From: a virus
Direction: 5' to 3' (one strand)
Virus record (IMG/VR): IMGVR_UViG_3300027365_000020
Location: 1-51,284 of that record
DNA length: 51,284 bases
In this document: piece by piece, positions 7,206 through 16,619 of the stretch
Layout: the number at the start of each line of letters is the position of its first letter
Position numbering within the stretch: position 1 is the stretch's first letter
The notes under the pieces: model-generated
Told to the model about the DNA's origin: nothing
Seen by the model: only the letters and a program-made list of their open reading frames with translations
Databases searched by the model: none
Position numbers and translations under genes: made by a program

Positions 7206-9348
7206 CAGCGCGGACAGAGAACGAGGGCGTCTTGCTGGTGCTGTTCTGGTTGCCATTGTAGAAGCGCTGGTACCAAGCGTTAGCCGAACTGTACTGCGAC
7301 GAAGACCAATAATAACTTGTAGAAAAATCTTCCCCTCCTCCGCTTCGAAAAATAGCAACGCTTGTTTGGGAAGGATTATTGCTGGTATAAGCGGCACCGA
7401 CTGGATCACTCTGAGGGTTAGTACCATTGCCTCCGGTTTCCGGCCCATAACTGCTGTTAACGTAGTTACTTTGAGTAGTTGGTTTCAAATAACGGTAACA
7501 AATCTCAAGTTCGTCAGCACTAGGTAAGTGCCAATCAGTATACCCATTGATGGTCAAGTTATTGCAAAAATTAGCAGCAGGGTGTACGGAAGCACCTGCG
7601 GAAATCATTGCAGCAGTATTTGACTTACCATCATAAGTAGAGTCAGGGCCGGATGTTGTTGTATTAGAAGCCTTCCAAGCAAGAGAACTATTTTCACCAC
7701 CTTGAGATTTCGGAGCAACAACAAGCGCATAAGTAGTACCGTTTACTACAATATTTGCACCTGCATAGTAACCGCCGCCATAAGCCTGCCCAGCACTACT
7801 AGAATCGAATTTAAAGAACTGTGCTTCAGTAGTGAAAGTAGAAGTTCCCCAAGCACTCACTCCAAGCTGACTTCCATAATATCTTACTCGGATTTGGTAC
7901 TCAGTAGATTCGGCTAAATTTCCAGAAGGTACATCAATAGATGTTAGGTTTATAGTGTCATTATAACTTGACCACACAAGAGTATTGTCACTTGTTTGGC
8001 GAATTTCCCAATCAGATGATTGGTGAGTCTCAGAAACAGGACTTGAGAAAGCACTTGAAGTAATTGTAAACCCATCTCCAACATCTGTAGCACCATTGGC
8101 CGGTGAAGTAACACTTGGAGTGTTAGGGGCATTAGCAGTTGTGAATTGTATAGCTTGCGACCACGCGGATGTTCCCAACGAAGCGCCTGTATACCTCACA
8201 TGAACATAGTAAACTGTCCCAGCAGAAAGTTCAGGGGTAACTTGCCATTGAGTAAGGTTACTTGTATCAGTATAAGAGCTAGCAACAATATTTGAGAAAC
8301 CACTATCGGTAGCAACTTCCCAATCAGATGATTGGTGAGTATCACCAAAATCACTTGGAGTTGTTTTAAATGATGTGGATGTGAAAGTTACATTAGTCGT
8401 GATTGCAGTGGAACCATTCGAAGGATACGTCAAAGACGGACGATCTACTTGAGATGCTCCAATTGCAATATTGAAATTATAATCAACGCCTGATTTTGTA
8501 ACAGTAAGTACAAGAGAACCTGTTGAACCTGAGTCAACAGTAATAGATACTAAATCATCTGTAATTGATACAGACCCAGTGGCAGTAGCGTCAAATGTAG
8601 CGTTGACTTGATATGTGTCAAATGAAGAATAGTTCGTAATTTGGTAATTCTCCACAGTACCTGCTGTTACAACAGAATTACCCTGTAAAGCTACACCAGC
8701 AGTAGTTGCCTTAATACCATCTGAGATAGATTTAAGCTGGATAGGGTTGACATAACGTGTTGCACCAGTGCCATTATCAATATCTTGTTGACGTGCTTTT
8801 TGAACAGCGCCTTTAGCATCAACTGTAGCATCGGGAAGGAAAATAGAGCCGATAGTTCCTGACTTAATGCTATCTGCTTTAAGATTTTCAACAGCAGTTT
8901 TAAGTTGACCTGCAACGACAAATCTAGCACCTTCAGTGCCTACATCGATATCTTGTTGGGTTGCTTTAAGAACAACGCCTGCATAGTCTTCTGTAGCAAG
9001 TTTCTTGATAGTGTCAAAATCAAAAGGTTTTTCCCAAATGTTTTGATCGTCAAACTTGGGGTTAATACCTGAATTCGTCTGCAATGCCCTCCAGATTTCA
9101 CCGTCTTCATCTTGCACGTAAGAAGTATTTGCCTGATACTCAGTATTAGCATCCCAAGCTGAAATACCATGCTGAACAATATGAGCAATAGCTTGTTCAT
9201 TTTTATTCTGGAGGTAGTTTTCAAACTGGAAAGGTGGGATTTCAGCAGTCCACCCTTGTTGCTTTTTAGTATCTGAAGGTTCTACAATTTCCCCGCCAGA
9301 TGCCCAAAGATTTTCTGTCAAACCACTAGGCTTACTAATATCTGCCAT
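7186..9348 (-). CDS. Tail fibre / receptor-binding protein, DGR target
   Basis: A 720-aa protein. The N-terminus (GGEIVEPSDTKKQQGW, then EIPPFQFENY and GISAWDANTEYQANTSYVQ) is a phage tail-fibre attachment type. The middle has two similar beta-sandwich repeats with the shared phrase THQSSDWE, fibronectin-III-like. The last 190 residues are a DUF1566/Lcl-type C-type-lectin fold (ALVVAPKSQGG, GYTDWHLPSADELE, YYWSSSQYSS, SVRAVRWVAV). The variable repeat encodes residues 684-713, in the ligand-binding part. The diversified tip should change host receptor specificity. The gene is last of the tail set, after the DUF2612 baseplate gene. Confidence 0.93.
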   Translation of the reverse strand: MADISKPSGLTENLWASGGEIVEPSDTKKQQGWTAEIPPFQFENYLQNKNEQAIAHIVQHGISAWDANTEYQANTSYVQDEDGEIWRALQTNSGINPKFDDQNIWEKPFDFDTIKKLATEDYAGVVLKATQQDIDVGTEGARFVVAGQLKTAVENLKADSIKSGTIGSIFLPDATVDAKGAVQKARQQDIDNGTGATRYVNPIQLKSISDGIKATTAGVALQGNSVVTAGTVENYQITNYSSFDTYQVNATFDATATGSVSITDDLVSITVDSGSTGSLVLTVTKSGVDYNFNIAIGASQVDRPSLTYPSNGSTAITTNVTFTSTSFKTTPSDFGDTHQSSDWEVATDSGFSNIVASSYTDTSNLTQWQVTPELSAGTVYYVHVRYTGASLGTSAWSQAIQFTTANAPNTPSVTSPANGATDVGDGFTITSSAFSSPVSETHQSSDWEIRQTSDNTLVWSSYNDTINLTSIDVPSGNLAESTEYQIRVRYYGSQLGVSAWGTSTFTTEAQFFKFDSSSAGQAYGGGYYAGANIVVNGTTYALVVAPKSQGGENSSLAWKASNTTTSGPDSTYDGKSNTAAMISAGASVHPAANFCNNLTINGYTDWHLPSADELEICYRYLKPTTQSNYVNSSYGPETGGNGTNPQSDPVGAAYTSNNPSQTSVAIFRSGGGEDFSTSYYWSSSQYSSANAWYQRFYNGNQNSTSKTPSFSVRAVRWVAV
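7210..7299 (-). repeat. DGR variable repeat (VR)
   Basis: Partner of the TR at 6445-6534 and encodes residues 684-713 of the fibre. Compared with TR there are 14 substitutions in 90 bp, all at TR adenines. Template AAC codons have become TAC, CGC, ACC, AGC, CCC and TTC, while non-A bases are unchanged. The invariant GTCCGC at its 3' end is the likely start of the homing region. Confidence 0.95.
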
Positions 9349-9361
9349 GATTCATTTCCTC

Positions 9362-10300
9362 TTAATTAACAATAGATGAGTAATATCCCCCTTGGGATAA
9401 TGTTGTCACATTAGGATTTTTGTATTTGATTTTCTTTACAGGACCATTATAAAGAATATTATTTACATCAGCGGGTTCTCCTAAAGATTTAAACCTAGAG
9501 CCTACCGATGGATCATTAACGTCGCCATAACTTGCTGCAAATTCTGCTCCTTCAAATCCAAATAATCCGTACGATTCATAATAAGGTACATAATCTGCAA
9601 TCTCTTTTATATCGCCATAACCTTTGGCTCCAGATACACCTTGAAAAGCAAAGAAACTTTCAGGATCAAACTCCCGATAGTTATCAACATTAACACCAGC
9701 AGGTTTAACTATCAGTGTTCTTTTCACACCTTCTTGATAAGCATATTTGATTAGATTCTTTTCTTGTTGAGAAAGCAGTTTACCAACTGATACTGAATAA
9801 CTTGCAGGATTTTCACCTTCAATTAAATGGACTTTATCTGCACTAAATAAAAACTTAACAGATTCAATAACATCTTCTGTAGTGGCAACTGTTGTATTTC
9901 TAATAATCTTTGCTTTAATGAATAGTCTGTATTCTGTATCACTTAGAAGAATGTTACCTGTAGAAGACTCTCCGTAAGATTTATAACGACCACCTTTTGA
10001 AGGATCATTTAAGTCGCCGTAAGAACGTGAAATTGATAATCCTTGAAATCCAAAGAAGGCAATTAAATCAGCATCAATAAGAAGCCTTGGTTGTCCTACA
10101 ATCTCACCGATATTATCAAGTTGTACGCCTGTAGCACGATCAATGTATTTAATATCATCAATACTTGAAAGAGTATCTTGAATACTCAGAGACTGTTGTA
10201 ACCATGTATAGATTAACTTATCAAAATTAATCTTATCCTTAAATTGCTGAGTATATCGGTTACGGGCTATTTTTAAGTAATCCTGTTTTTCAATAGCCAT
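9362..10300 (-). CDS. Baseplate protein, DUF2612 family
   Basis: A 312-aa protein with the DUF2612 pattern: YIDRATGVQLDNIGEIVGQPR, then YRLFIKAKIIRNTTVATTEDVIESVKFLF. These proteins follow baseplate J in simple contractile tails and correspond in position to P2 gpI. The C-terminal half carries internally similar segments (FFGFQGLSISRSYGDLNDPS, FFAFQGVSGAKGYGDI, LFGFEGAEFAASYGDVNDPS), a threefold repeat. It starts two bases after the baseplate J stop and precedes the fibre, so it probably connects fibre to baseplate. Confidence 0.8.
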   Translation of the reverse strand: MAIEKQDYLKIARNRYTQQFKDKINFDKLIYTWLQQSLSIQDTLSSIDDIKYIDRATGVQLDNIGEIVGQPRLLIDADLIAFFGFQGLSISRSYGDLNDPSKGGRYKSYGESSTGNILLSDTEYRLFIKAKIIRNTTVATTEDVIESVKFLFSADKVHLIEGENPASYSVSVGKLLSQQEKNLIKYAYQEGVKRTLIVKPAGVNVDNYREFDPESFFAFQGVSGAKGYGDIKEIADYVPYYESYGLFGFEGAEFAASYGDVNDPSVGSRFKSLGEPADVNNILYNGPVKKIKYKNPNVTTLSQGGYYSSIVN

Positions 10301-10301
10301 A

Positions 10302-11723
10302 TCAGTTCACCGTAATGTTTATGTAACTTGTGGCAGACCTTGCAATCTCATCAAAGTTAACAGTAATGTTGGAAGTCCCTGTAGGATTGCTAGACGTACC
10401 GATAAACATACTTTCAATTTGATGGTTGGGTATACTATTAATTGGAGTGTAGAGCCGAGAATAAACAACATTATCTCCAATAGAATAACTACTATCAATA
10501 TAATCAATAATAGCCTGCTTAATTTGATCTACACCATCTGCTGCAAAACCTTCTAACGCAGTGATTCCAAGATCAACATACACAGAGACTTCTACAGGTC
10601 TAACAAATCTAATATCTTGATTAAACCCTTGTGAATCTGTTATTGTGACAATTGTATTACCAAATGTCTGAATACCTGCTGGTTTATTTCTCCAGATAAT
10701 GTTTGCGATATCTAATGAATTACCACCTTCAACAACTGTTGTAATGGAATGTTCAGGGAATCCTCTTGAATCTGTAGTACCTGTATCATTCTCATATACA
10801 ACTACCTCATCGATATCTTGTAGACCAAGAATATCTGAATAGATTGCTTCCAGAGTATTGCTTGCACGAGTCTCTTTAGAGTTTGCAAATCTAATTCGCA
10901 GTTCTTGATCAGACTCCCTATTTCTCCCGACAGTAGCATCAACAGGGTTGATGACAGAAAACCATCCAGAAATCGGTGAAGCAATCGTATCAATAGTCTC
11001 TAAAGGTTGTTCAATAGGACCAGTATCTTGAGCAATTACACTACCAATCTTCTTAATCTGTCTTGCAACAATATTCGCAGAGAAAGTGAAATTGAATGTT
11101 CTAAACGTATCCAATGAATTAACTTCTGCAATTTTTTTGTCGTTACTATTAACGGAAGATGAAAACAGAGAAGTCCCAGCAAAAAGGTTAGAGATTTGTT
11201 GAGCAATACTTTCTACAGTATCCCCAGTTTGCGCTGTATAAGACACTGTAGAGTTCCCATACGATACACTATAGGTATTCCCCGCTACAGCATTAACGGG
11301 TTCTAATTGTATTGCGACAACGTTATTAGTATTAAAGAATACTGGGGCTTGTGTCTCAAATAACTGTCCTGTAAAGGAACTATTCACAAGTGACTGTGCA
11401 GGGATAGTTGTATCTTTTTCAGCAGTAAGAATGACAGGAGATGTTGTTGCTTGAGATTCAAAACGTGTTAAGCCTGCAAGTGCTGCCAGTGCATCTAATG
11501 AATTACCTGTTGCTCTATCTGGAAAGAAACTATTATAAACTTCTTCGGATGCTTCCCATAAATCGGAAAGGGACGGAGATGTAATCCTTAATGCTCTGCC
11601 AAGGACAGTATTAGCATCTGTTTGAATGTCATTGCCATACTGATTCTTAGCTTCTTGTTCTAATTCAGAGATGATTTGTAGAAGACGTTTTAATTCAAAA
11701 CCTTCATTAGTAACGCCAGCCAT
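10302..11723 (-). CDS. Baseplate J-like protein
   Basis: A 473-aa protein with the Baseplate_J layout: N-terminal helical part (EGFELKRLLQIISELEQEAK), SFFPDRATGNSLDALAALAGL, ESDQELRIRFANSKE and a C-terminal VYVDLGITALEGFAADG domain ending in short beta segments. It forms the baseplate wedge that transmits sheath contraction. It lies between the gp25-like and DUF2612 genes with intergenic gaps of two or fewer bases, as in P2- and Mu-like tails. Confidence 0.9.
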   Translation of the reverse strand: MAGVTNEGFELKRLLQIISELEQEAKNQYGNDIQTDANTVLGRALRITSPSLSDLWEASEEVYNSFFPDRATGNSLDALAALAGLTRFESQATTSPVILTAEKDTTIPAQSLVNSSFTGQLFETQAPVFFNTNNVVAIQLEPVNAVAGNTYSVSYGNSTVSYTAQTGDTVESIAQQISNLFAGTSLFSSSVNSNDKKIAEVNSLDTFRTFNFTFSANIVARQIKKIGSVIAQDTGPIEQPLETIDTIASPISGWFSVINPVDATVGRNRESDQELRIRFANSKETRASNTLEAIYSDILGLQDIDEVVVYENDTGTTDSRGFPEHSITTVVEGGNSLDIANIIWRNKPAGIQTFGNTIVTITDSQGFNQDIRFVRPVEVSVYVDLGITALEGFAADGVDQIKQAIIDYIDSSYSIGDNVVYSRLYTPINSIPNHQIESMFIGTSSNPTGTSNITVNFDEIARSATSYINITVN

Positions 11724-11725
11724 AA

Positions 11726-12091
11726 CTACCCTCCAATATCTAATTCAATAGGGATGTTTTCATTGTTGTTTGCACTTCTAACGACAAAATTCAAAGAGTA
11801 GGTACGGTATTGATTATCAAAAGAAGATGAGAATGAAGTGATGCCTAAGACATCTTCCTCTTCAAGAATTGCGTTTTTGAAAATAATGTCGATTGATTCC
11901 TTAGAGCGATTCTTACGAAGTATAGACTGGTAGTAAGGGACTCCAAGGTTTTCATTTAAAAACCATTCATTTTTGAATGTTAAAAGTTTAATTGTCAATC
12001 GCTGCTTTAATGACTCACTCTTGTTTGTCGTCAGAGAAAAATCAGAGTTATCTATTAGTAGATCATAATTATTACCAAGAAGTAAATCCAT
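11726..12091 (-). CDS. gp25-like baseplate wedge protein
   Basis: A 121-aa protein starting MDLLLGNNYDLLIDN with SLTTNKSESLKQRLTIKLLTFKNEWFLNENLGVPYYQSILRKN. It has the LxxxxxEWFLxxxxGxxY pattern of gp25/lysozyme-like wedge proteins that join the sheath initiator to gpJ. The start at 12091 follows AAGGTGA; a longer frame to 12157 would overlap the spike gene and has no ribosome site. Confidence 0.78.
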   Translation of the reverse strand: MDLLLGNNYDLLIDNSDFSLTTNKSESLKQRLTIKLLTFKNEWFLNENLGVPYYQSILRKNRSKESIDIIFKNAILEEEDVLGITSFSSSFDNQYRTYSLNFVVRSANNNENIPIELDIGG

Positions 12092-12101
12092 ATAATTCAC
12101 C

Positions 12102-12989
12102 TTATTTTGGAGGACTTGTATTACCTCCACTGTCACCAGTATGGGTATGGTTAACAAGAGATATACCAGATGCGGTCACATCATCAGAGACTTGAATAGA
12201 ACCACTAATAGTCGCTGTAGAACCTCCAGCACTTCCTGACCCAACCATTCCTGAAGTGTATGTAAAAGTGCCTTGGACTAACATATTCCCAGTAACTGTT
12301 GTGTTAGGAGAGTCTATAGTGGTGCTTGATGACGCATTAATAGATGCTGTAGAAGTATTTACAGTAGAACTATCAGATGCATTTACTGTAGATGTTGTAG
12401 TGTTAACCGTAGCAGAATCTTCAGCATTAATAACAGATGTTTGACAGTTAACTTCAACCTTGTTCCCCGGTGCATTGATAACAATATCACCAGAGCTTTT
12501 CAATCTTACTTCACATTCTGCTTCAGTCCCAATATTATGAACCATTACTGTATCGTTAATATCATGACTTAGAGAGTGTTTAGATGGATTATTGACAGCA
12601 ATATCAAAAGGAAATAAACCGGGGATAGCCATTGCGTCATTACGTGAATACTTACGAAAGTCTATAGGTCTATGCGATTCAACAGCACCAAGTTTAAACC
12701 TGTCCAAAGACCTTTGTGAGAAAATACAAAGAACAGTATCACCAACTCTTACTGGAAATGAAAATTGGGAGGATCGTGAACCCGGAAATATCAAAGGTAC
12801 GTTAAGGATAACAGGATGCTCAAGAATGTCATTGTCAGGAGTTACACGTTCAATAAGTGGTTTTACATCGAGCCTCTGTTGATCCAACATAGTAACATTG
12901 ACAATCTTACAAGGCATTGCCGTAAACATGCCGTTAATTGTATTTGTAATATACTGTCTCAGAAGACCTTCTAAACTAACATCTTCCAT
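12102..12989 (-). CDS. Baseplate central spike, Gp138 N-domain type
   Basis: A 295-aa spike. The N-terminal domain (MPCKIVNVTMLDQQRLDVKP, then PLIFPGSRSSQFSFPVRVGD) is the Gp138/gpV OB-fold type. The middle is a Ser/Thr/Asn-rich low-complexity beta-helix region (TVNTTTSTVNASDSS). The C-terminal NHTHTGDSGGNTSPP motif is typical of spike tips that bind iron through HxH. It should be the membrane-piercing tip under the hub. Confidence 0.88.
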   Translation of the reverse strand: MEDVSLEGLLRQYITNTINGMFTAMPCKIVNVTMLDQQRLDVKPLIERVTPDNDILEHPVILNVPLIFPGSRSSQFSFPVRVGDTVLCIFSQRSLDRFKLGAVESHRPIDFRKYSRNDAMAIPGLFPFDIAVNNPSKHSLSHDINDTVMVHNIGTEAECEVRLKSSGDIVINAPGNKVEVNCQTSVINAEDSATVNTTTSTVNASDSSTVNTSTASINASSSTTIDSPNTTVTGNMLVQGTFTYTSGMVGSGSAGGSTATISGSIQVSDDVTASGISLVNHTHTGDSGGNTSPPK

Positions 12990-12994
12990 AGTAT

Positions 12995-13891
12995 CTACTC
13001 CGTATTAATCTTTGAACACAGACATTCTACTTCCCACTTATTACCTCTCCAATCACCAGAATACTCACAAGAATCTACTCTAAAAACCCCATTTATTTGA
13101 GTATTTTTAATTGAAATAGCTGAACCGGGGATAATCAAAGGATTCATCAGAGTAGTGAATTTGACTCCATTTTTCTTTTGAACATCTGATTTAAGTTTCT
13201 TTGAATCTCCTGAAGAATACGTAGGAACACCAATCAACCCTGTTGTTGGGGATATTACAAAAGCCTTTTCTACGCTATTCTTTGATTGATATTTGTTAGG
13301 ATCATTGATATACAATCTTTTACCATCAATTCTATAGACAAAGTTAAAATCCCTTGCAAGTTCATTGAGAATAGTTTTAATAGTGCCTTGCACTGGATAA
13401 CCAAAAGGAAAAGGATCATCGATATTATCACTATTAAAAGATGCCCTAGTAAGTGCTGTAGATTGACCTACAAGGTAATTGATAATTTGTCTTGGTGTAG
13501 TTTCAGCAGGAAATGTTTTAGATAGAGTAGGCTGATAAACAAGAGTTTCAGCAGGAACGCATTTTAAAGTTGTTTTACGATCTGTTCTACCAGTATAATC
13601 GTCTGTCCTTATCTCGTTAATCATTCCAGTAAATAATACCTTGTTATCTCCTTCATAACCAACTTTGAAGACTACTGCCATATTATCTCTTTGAATATAC
13701 TTGATTGAGTCTTCGGAAAGATTGTAAATGTCAATAATACAAGTGTTACTGTTTTCTTTGTTATCTATGTTCTTTTTTATTCTGAATGAAATCTGCAAAC
13801 CTTGATTCTTTTGCTCATCGCCGATTAAACGTAGACCTTTACTAGAATCCGGTTCACCTAAGATCAATTCATAAGTTCTTCTGAATAGCAT
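12995..13891 (-). CDS. Baseplate hub protein (gp27/gpD-like)
   Basis: A 298-aa protein with ISFRIKKNIDNKENSNTCIIDIYNLSED, the beta-strand start common to hub proteins, followed by VGYEGDNKVLFTGMINEIRT, TPRQIINYLV and LARDFNFVYRIDGKRLYI. It sits between the plug and the spike, the place of the hub that links tube and spike. The assignment is by pattern and position. Confidence 0.8.
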   Translation of the reverse strand: MLFRRTYELILGEPDSSKGLRLIGDEQKNQGLQISFRIKKNIDNKENSNTCIIDIYNLSEDSIKYIQRDNMAVVFKVGYEGDNKVLFTGMINEIRTDDYTGRTDRKTTLKCVPAETLVYQPTLSKTFPAETTPRQIINYLVGQSTALTRASFNSDNIDDPFPFGYPVQGTIKTILNELARDFNFVYRIDGKRLYINDPNKYQSKNSVEKAFVISPTTGLIGVPTYSSGDSKKLKSDVQKKNGVKFTTLMNPLIIPGSAISIKNTQINGVFRVDSCEYSGDWRGNKWEVECLCSKINTE

Positions 13892-13910
13892 ACCGGATAC
13901 CTCTTAAAGA

Positions 13911-14246
13911 TTATTGTAATGTTTCATCGTAAACAAGGAAGTGTGTTTTATAAATCTCTCGGGGATTTATCAGAGGTTGTGAAAATGATGCGTCACTAGA
14001 GTTATTCACTGGAACCAACAGGAAGTCACCGATAGGTTTTTCAATAGAGTATTGTCGAATCAGTGGGTAGTTAGGTGCTAATGGTACACCACGAATAATC
14101 ATATTATCGTCAGCATCTTCAATATTCATTAACCATTGTTGTGACCTATTAGACCATCTAAATGTTAATGTATAAGCATCCCCGGATAAATCTATGGAGT
14201 AGAAATAGTAAGGATCAGAATACAGTGGACAAATGATAGCCATCAT
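13911..14246 (-). CDS. Baseplate plug protein (Pam3 gp18-like)
   Basis: A 111-aa protein with AYTLTFRWSNRSQQWLMNIEDADDNMIIRGVPL, the pattern of the small cyanophage Pam3 gp18-type plug domain found in simple contractile baseplates. Its start overlaps the Dit-like stop (TGATG). Confidence 0.72.
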   Translation of the reverse strand: MMAIICPLYSDPYYFYSIDLSGDAYTLTFRWSNRSQQWLMNIEDADDNMIIRGVPLAPNYPLIRQYSIEKPIGDFLLVPVNNSSDASFSQPLINPREIYKTHFLVYDETLQ

Positions 14247-15004
14247 AAATCTCCCGTAATTAAATCAAGAAATTTCCCACTGTAACGATCATAGACGCTT
14301 AACTGTTCTTGATCCTGACCAGTAGTAGTTTGATCCCCTTTACTAGATGCTTCTGCTACATCATCAGAAACTTGCGGAGAGGTTTGTTGAGATACATTTA
14401 CTTCAGTTTCTTTTAGATACGCAAATCTTACTCGTTGGAAAGTGATTGTAAAACTAAAGGAATCACCAGTCTCGACTGATTCAGAGTCAGTATAACGAGA
14501 GATTAAGCAATTTTGAATTGATTGTACAGAAACACTTCGTCCTGTAAATGGGTCATAATCATAATCAAGAATAGTAATGACTTCTGACTTTTCCCAAGCT
14601 TTATTCAACCTATCTCTTGCAATTTGATGACTGTATCCTCTAAAAGCATCAGAAGATATACTTGCTGAATTACCTGAACCAATGAACTGTTGAACAGAAC
14701 CTGGCAGATAACTCAAGAATGATGATTGATCTTTAATAGATACTGTATCAACTGGATTATTATATTCTGAAGCTACTGTATTATTCCCTAAGTCAAATTC
14801 AGGTGATCTATAATTGTTAAAGTCTGCTGAAGAGATAATTCCCTTAATGGTAAAAGAAGGATTATCCTTAGAGACATGATCAGTAATGTATCCAGAACCA
14901 TCAATCGGATGATTCGAAATATTACTTGAATATCCTTTTGAATAATTCTGTACAGCATCGATATACATCACTGTATCATCTTCAAATAAAAATGCTAAAG
15001 CCAT
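14243..15004 (-). CDS. Dit-like tail protein
   Basis: A 253-aa protein with GYITDHVSKDNPSFTIKGII near residues 38-57 and ETGDSFSFTITFQRVRFAYL near 180-200, the pattern of Dit-like N-terminal domains that follow the tape measure in simple myoviruses. It should join tube end to hub. The acidic, Gln/Ser-rich stretch after residue 200 looks like a flexible tail. Ribosome site AAGGAT. Confidence 0.7.
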   Translation of the reverse strand: MALAFLFEDDTVMYIDAVQNYSKGYSSNISNHPIDGSGYITDHVSKDNPSFTIKGIISSADFNNYRSPEFDLGNNTVASEYNNPVDTVSIKDQSSFLSYLPGSVQQFIGSGNSASISSDAFRGYSHQIARDRLNKAWEKSEVITILDYDYDPFTGRSVSVQSIQNCLISRYTDSESVETGDSFSFTITFQRVRFAYLKETEVNVSQQTSPQVSDDVAEASSKGDQTTTGQDQEQLSVYDRYSGKFLDLITGDL

Positions 15005-15021
15005 AGGATAATCCTTATTAA

Positions 15022-16619
15022 TTATCTTTCAGTAATTGGATCGTTACCAGATGTAGTGTTGAACATATCATTAACAACTCTCAAAACTTCTGGTTCAATA
15101 CTTGGAATATCCCCGCCATCAATTGTAATGTTAATGTCGCCATACATATTTTTATTAGTAATTGGGGATTGTGTTGTACCAGTTTGTGATTTAAGATAAG
15201 CATCAATATTCTTATCTGTAATCATTTGATAGGGTTTTTGTTGAGACTTCAACCAAGCATCAATATTCTTATCTGTAATCATTTGATAGGGTTTTTGTTG
15301 AGACTTCAACCAAGCATCAATATTCTTATCTGTAATCATTTGATAGGGTTTTTGTTGAGACTTCAACCAAGCATCAATATTCTTATCTGTAATCATTTGA
15401 TAGGGTTTTTGTTGAGACTTCAACAAAGCATCAATATTCTTATCATTAATCATTTGATAGGGTTTTTGTTGAGACTTCAACCAAGCATCAATATTCTTAT
15501 CTGTAATCATTTGATAGGGTTTTTGTTGAGACTTCAACAAAGCATCAATATTCTTATCATTAATCATTTGATAGGGTTTTTGTTGAGACTTCAACCAATC
15601 ATCAATATTCTTATCATTAAGAACACCAAAAGACTTGTTTGTAGACTGTGAAAGCGCTTGTTGACTAAAGTTATCAATAACAGTTCTCAGTACATCAGGA
15701 TTGAGATTATAACGTTCAGTCAAATTACCAAGCTTCTCACCGTTACTTAGTGCATCAAGAACTTGACCAACGGTTAAAGCACCTTTCCCTGTCTGGATTT
15801 CATAATTTCTTACAGAATCTTTTTGAAGCATTGCTCCTGCAATCGACATCAAAACACTCGCTGCAATACCTATGATTGTTACCCGCAAGGCACCTTTTGC
15901 GAATGCTCCCATCATACTACCAGCAGCGGATGCTTTACCCATCGTTGGAACTTTAGTTTTACCGAACACTTTCCCAATCCCTTTTATCGAAGAATATAAT
16001 GAAGCAGCGGTAGCTGCCCAGATAGCCATCTTCGTAAAGAAGTCATTCCAGCTATCAAACCCATTATCAAGTGTATCAGTAACGGCAGAAATTGCAAGTG
16101 GGTATAAGAAGAATACTGCAAAGAGTTTTCGCAGAGGTCTGAATGCAGCTATTACCGCTGCTGTAATAAGTTTTAATTCTGTATTGAACTTGAAACCTTT
16201 GTCAGTTACAAACCCAAGTTTTTCTCCAAGTTCACCAAACAGTTCAATAGGTGCTTCAAGAGCAAGTCCGAGATATTCTGATGCTTTGCCCAACATGATC
16301 CAAACAGGTTCAGCTTTTTGGATTGCATCAGACATGGTATTAAAAAGATCACGAACAGTCTTATCAAAACCAGATTGGTTGAACGTAGCATTAGCTAGCC
16401 AGACATTATTTTTGAAACGATTAATTGCAGAGTTAGTATTAGTTAATGATGCGGCAAGCTGGTCACCGTTGTTTGCTAACTTTAATAACTCAATACTTAG
16501 TTTTGGAAATAACTCTTCTGCTGTAACTTGACCTAACGAAGTAGCTTTACGCAGTTCAGCAGTAGTCATTCCCATTGCTCTAGCGGCAGCCGCGTAAGCG
16601 CCGGGCAATCTTTCACCAA
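15022..16619 (-). CDS. Tape measure protein, second exon (C-terminal part)
   Basis: Exon 2 of the tape measure. Taken with exon 1 (17691-18885) it gives an in-frame 930-aa protein, and the joined sequence ELSQQ/FGERLPGAYAAAARAMG restores a motif conserved in phage tape measures. The exon has hydrophobic segments (AVFFLYPLAISAV; TIIGIAASVLMSIAGAML) typical of tape measures that cross the host membrane, then eight 19-residue repeats of the type KNIDAWLKSQQKPYQMI. A Met at 16608 is internal, not a real start. Confidence 0.9.
15204..15632. repeat. 57-bp tandem repeat inside the tape measure gene
   Basis: Copies begin every 57 bases at 15204, 15261, 15318, 15375, 15432, 15489, 15546 and 15603. 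Bases are almost identical, differing mainly at one Trp/Leu codon and one Thr/Asn codon. Each copy encodes 19 residues and keeps frame, so copy number could change tail length or lumen content without breaking the gene. Confidence 0.95.

Noticed and set aside
7170-7448. 92-codon frame overlapping the variable repeat
   Set aside because: It is an out-of-phase frame through the fibre gene; TR/VR substitutions make sense only in the fibre frame.
15204-15632. Regular repeats as a CRISPR array
   Set aside because: Units are contiguous with no unique spacers and are in frame inside a protein gene.
15226-15651. 141-codon + strand frame through the tape measure repeats
   Set aside because: It is the antisense reading of the 57-bp repeats; repetition keeps it open without coding evidence or a ribosome site.
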